A stretch of DNA of 64,000 nt from Stomorhina lunata (lineage: Eukaryota; Arthropoda; Insecta; Diptera; Rhiniidae). Positions 60,795 to 64,000 of the stretch are shown piece by piece; position 1 is the first letter of the stretch, and every line of letters starts with the position of its first letter. Position numbers and translations under genes: made by a program. The notes under the pieces are model-generated. The model was not told where the DNA came from. It did not search any database and saw nothing but the letters and a program-made list of their open reading frames with translations. The DNA lies in NCBI GenBank assembly GCA_933228675.1, contig OW121744.1, positions 58,237,775-58,301,774 on the forward strand. The letters run 5' to 3'.

Positions 60795-62009
60795 GCTCCT
60801 GTTAGTGCAACTACGGTCTACTATTTACTGCAAGAGCCCTTATATACTGATTATCGGAAGCACGCACCCTAAAACTCCTTAAATCCCCCAAAAAATGTTG
60901 CTGGGTTATACGAAATATCTTCATACACACGGAGCAAATGAATAAATGTAATATTGTCCAAATACAAAACATAAATAAAATTACGCACGCTTATTTTGGT
61001 CGTGTAACAACAACCAACCAACAACCACTTAAAACAAACAACTCGAAACTACGAATATTCATCCATCTCTAAAAGCTGGACCTGGCATGGAGAGTGCAGG
61101 GCACTAGCATCCACTATTAGTTCATATATACAATATTCATAGGAATAAATAAAATATACTAAATGCATTTTTACCGGCAATTGGTTTAACACAGAAAATT
61201 CCTACATACTCGTACATTCATTCGTTCATCTATAGAGCCACGGCATGACCAGAAGAGTACGGGTAACCACATTGTTTTAATTTTTCCCAAAATTTAAACA
61301 GTAGATAAACAGTTTTTTATATGATTTTCCTATCGTAAAGTAACCAAAAATAAAAATAAATAAAACCGTAAAAGAGACACCAAACAAAAGGTTAAATATT
61401 AAAAGTTATTGTTTTCAAAACACACCGACCGACCAACCGACCGACAAACTGAAAAGTAAATAAAAGGTTTTTTTTTAAAGTTTAATTAATAAAATCACAA
61501 GTTAATTTCCATTGTTTTAGTTGGAAGAACGAATGACTGTTGTTAGTGTAAAAAGTTTTAGAAGCGAAATTTTTTTCAGCTGGTCTTTTCCCTGATTATA
61601 ATTTACCTCTAATGTTTTTCCCATACGAAGACTTTTTGAAAGTCTAAGCAGAAAAATAAAATATTGATAATTTTTATAATGAACATTTTTGGTATAGCGA
61701 AGTCAATCTGAACCGGAAATATTAAAGCATTTAAATCTCTTTCCCGGACTATCCCGAGAACTGATAGTACTAATTTTGGTCACTGTTGTGCTTTTAGTGT
61801 GCCAGAGGCCAATTGAGACTCAATTGGTAATTGGGAAAATGGAAAATGGGACACAATCGGTTTTACTACCAATGTACGAGGAGTACTATTTCAAATTATT
61901 CAAGTAATCTTCTAAAAGGTCCTAACTTATTCCCAAAAAATATATATTTTTTAAAAGCCTTATTATGTTTTATTTCATATACAAAAAAATAGAAAACTTT
62001 CGAATATTA
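60795..62009. other. Unassigned sequence
   Basis: Nothing recognised on either strand. Confidence 0.5.
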
Positions 62010-62576
62010 AAGCTTTCGTTTTGGTTTTGGTTATTATATTAAACTTTTGTTGACAAAATTTCAATAATAAAAGCTTACCTATAAATGTTTTCTTTTTTCG
62101 AAAGATTTCTTACATAAAATATTTGCCATCAAATTAATTCAGGTATAAAACTTTCCGATATAAAAATATTAATATCAACACCTTACCTATAGATAACTTT
62201 AATTAAGCTTTCTAAAAAACAGTTTATAACAAAAATTCCTATATAAAACACTCGATGTCGAAAGGATTCCTATAATAAACATTCAATATCGAAAGATTTC
62301 TTATCTAAAACTTTTCTAAAGAAAACTTTTGATATAAAAAGCTTTCAATTAAAAACATTCCATATTGAAAGTTTTCCGAAATAAAACAATTTCCTATATA
62401 CAACTTTCGATGTTAAAAGCTGTTCTATAATAAACTTTTGATATTAAAAGATTTTCTATAAAAAATCTTTCTTTATCAAAAGATTTCTTATATAAAACTT
62501 TTGTCGTCAAAATATTTCGGATAGAAAAATCTGTTGATATAGATTTTCTATAGAAAAAAAAAAAACTTTCGTATCG
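62010..62576. repeat. Degenerate edge of the 31-bp palindromic array
   Basis: AAACTTTCGATATTAAAAG-like and TTTCCTATA-like units with increasing divergence to the left; same orientation as the clean array. Confidence 0.75.
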
Positions 62577-64000
62577 AAAGAAAACTTTCAATATTGAAAG
62601 ATTTCCTATAGAAAACTTTCAATATTGAAAGATTTCCTATAGAAAACTTTCAATATTGAAAGATTTCCTATAGAAAACTTTCAATATTGAAAGATTTCCT
62701 ATAGAAAACTTTCAATATTGAAAGATTTCCTATAGAAAACTTTCAATATTGAAAGATTTCCTATACAAAAAACTTTCAATATTGAAAGATTTCCTATAGA
62801 AAACTTTCAATATAGAAAGATTTCCTATAGAAAACTTTCAATATTGAAAGATTTCCTATACAAAAAACTTTCAATATTGAAAGATTTCCTATAGAAAACT
62901 TTCATTATTGAAAGATTTCCTATAGAAAACTTTCATTATTGAAAGATTTCCTATAGAAAACTTTCAATATTGAAAGATTTCCTATAGAAAACTTTCAATA
63001 TTGAAAGATTTCCTATAGAAAACTTTCAATATTGAAAGATTTCCTATATAAAACTTTCAATATTGAAAGATTTCCTATAGAAAACTTTCAATATTGAAAG
63101 ATTTCCTATAGAAAACTTTCAATATTGAAAGATTTCCTATAGAAAACTTTCAATATTGAAAGATTTCCTATAGAAAACTTTCAATATTGAAAGATTTCCT
63201 ATAGAAAACTTTCAATATTGAAAGATTTCCTATAGAAAACTTTCAATATTGAAAGATTTCCTATAGAAAACTTTCAATATTGAAAGATTTCCTATAGAAA
63301 ACTTTCAATATTGAAAGATTTCCTATAGAAAACTTTCAATATTGAAAGATTTCCTATAGAAAACTTTCAATATTGAAAGATTTCCTATAGAAAACTTTCA
63401 ATATTGAAAGATTTCCTATAGAAAACTTTCAAAATTGAAAGATTTCCTATAGAAAACTTTCAATATTGAAAGATTTCCTATAGAAAACTTTCAATATTGA
63501 AAGATTTCCTATAGAAAACTTTCAATATTGAAAGATTTCCTATAGAAAACTTTCAATATTCAAAGATTTCCTATAGAAAACTTTCAATATTCAAAGATTT
63601 CCTATAGAAAACTTTCAATATTGAAAGATTTCCTATAGAAAACTTTCAATATTGAAAGATTTCCTATAGAAAACTTTCAATATTGAAAGATTTCCTATAG
63701 AAAACTTTCAATATTGAAAGATTTCCTATAGAAAACTTTCAATATTGAAAGATTTCCTATAGAAAGCTTTCAATATTGAAAGACTTCCTATAGAAAACTT
63801 TCAATATTGAAAGATTTCCTATAGAAAACTTTCAGTATTGAAAGATTTCCTATAGAAAACTTTCAATATTGAAAGATTTCCTATAGAAAACTTTCAATAT
63901 TGAAAGATTTCCTATAGAAAACTTTCAATATTGAAAGATTTCCTATAGAAAACTTTCAATATTGAAAGATTTCCTATAGAAAACTTTCAATATTGAAAGA
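62577..64000. repeat. Homogeneous 31-bp tandem array, continuing off the window
   Basis: About 46 units at a strict 31-bp step (for example 63065, 63096). Each unit is two dyads: CTTTCAATATTGAAAG (a perfect 16-bp palindrome) and TTTCCTATAGAAAA. Most units are identical; a few carry single changes, and two carry a small insertion (CTATACAAAAAAC near 62763 and 62860). Confidence 0.95.

Noticed and set aside
62577..64000. CRISPR-like regular repeats
   Set aside because: The 31-bp units follow each other without unique spacers, and the DNA is from a fly nucleus; it is a tandem satellite-type array.
33442..64000. Upstream Camta coding exon (start of CG-1)
   Set aside because: I looked on the minus strand for the short conserved stretch expected before EIAAILISFDKH and did not find one with proper splice sites; the exon must lie elsewhere or I missed it.

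Overview
The window looks like nuclear DNA of a higher (calyptrate-type) fly. It is AT-rich and intron-rich. It carries one recognisable host gene, Camta (calmodulin-binding transcription activator), whose sequence and exon layout are very close to what is known from Drosophila. It is packed with dipteran-type mobile DNA: INE-1/DINE-1-like Helentron repeats with GTCT/GTCC tracts, Tc1/mariner-superfamily elements, piggyBac and non-LTR retrotransposons. I cannot name the species; calyptrate (blow fly or muscid relative) is an inference from repeat style and genome texture.

Host gene. Camta runs on the minus strand from beyond the left edge to at least 33,441. I could place 14 coding exons (33374-33441, 30426-30561, 24447-24518, 24191-24335, 19882-19937, 19571-19822, 17947-19464, 10399-11814, 10210-10331, 10040-10145, 9865-9971, 2879-2998, 2647-2765, 2268-2396). 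Every junction keeps the reading frame, giving 4,366 nt (about 1,455 codons) with no stop. They encode most of the CG-1 DNA-binding domain, a very long Gln/Asn-rich segment, the TIG/IPT domain, the ankyrin repeats and a Ser/Asp-rich linker. The first coding exon(s) with the start, and the IQ/calmodulin-binding C-terminus, are not in the window. From 33,442 to 64,000 I recognise no host exon; this is probably 5' intron or upstream DNA.

Mobile-element layout, left to right: degraded mariner (0.5-0.95 kb); DD41D Tc1/mariner-superfamily element copy 1 (3.06-4.36 kb); jockey-like LINE relic (5.0-6.3 kb); 30-31 bp palindromic repeats (6.9-8.9 kb) broken by a CAGGGGTGTC-ended element; a repeat with a hammerhead-ribozyme-like core (9.1 kb); a cluster of CCCAG-ended elements with tRNA-like modules (13-17 kb); a 3.6 kb DINE-like element carrying a 1.1 kb foldback made of 21-bp repeats (20.1-23.7 kb); a second CAGGGGTGTC element (25.5-26.4 kb); a piggyBac relic (27.5-29.8 kb); two abutting DINE elements (30.7-33.3 kb); a 2 kb inverted pair with a tRNA-derived SINE inside (33.7-35.75 kb); a DINE (36.6-37.3 kb); a 30-bp palindromic array with a nested DINE and the second hammerhead-like repeat (37.5-39.7 kb); a second CCCAG/tRNA element (40.2-41.4 kb); a LINE relic split by a DINE that is itself split by a Helitron (42.6-45.9 kb); a mariner relic, a DD37E element and an inverted second Helitron split by DD41D copy 2 (46.4-52.3 kb); an RNase H-bearing LINE (56.6-59.5 kb); DD37E copy 2 (59.5-60.8 kb); and a highly homogeneous 31-bp array running off the right edge (62.6-64.0 kb).

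Most notable: two copies of a complete hammerhead-type ribozyme core on the minus strand, each beside palindromic 30-31 bp arrays; a family of short-period arrays whose unit is two back-to-back dyads; a 1.1 kb TA-flanked foldback built wholly of 21-bp repeats; and several filled-site/empty-site and complementary-lesion pairs that let insertion history be read inside one window. All calls were made by eye; no alignment, folding or database search was run.
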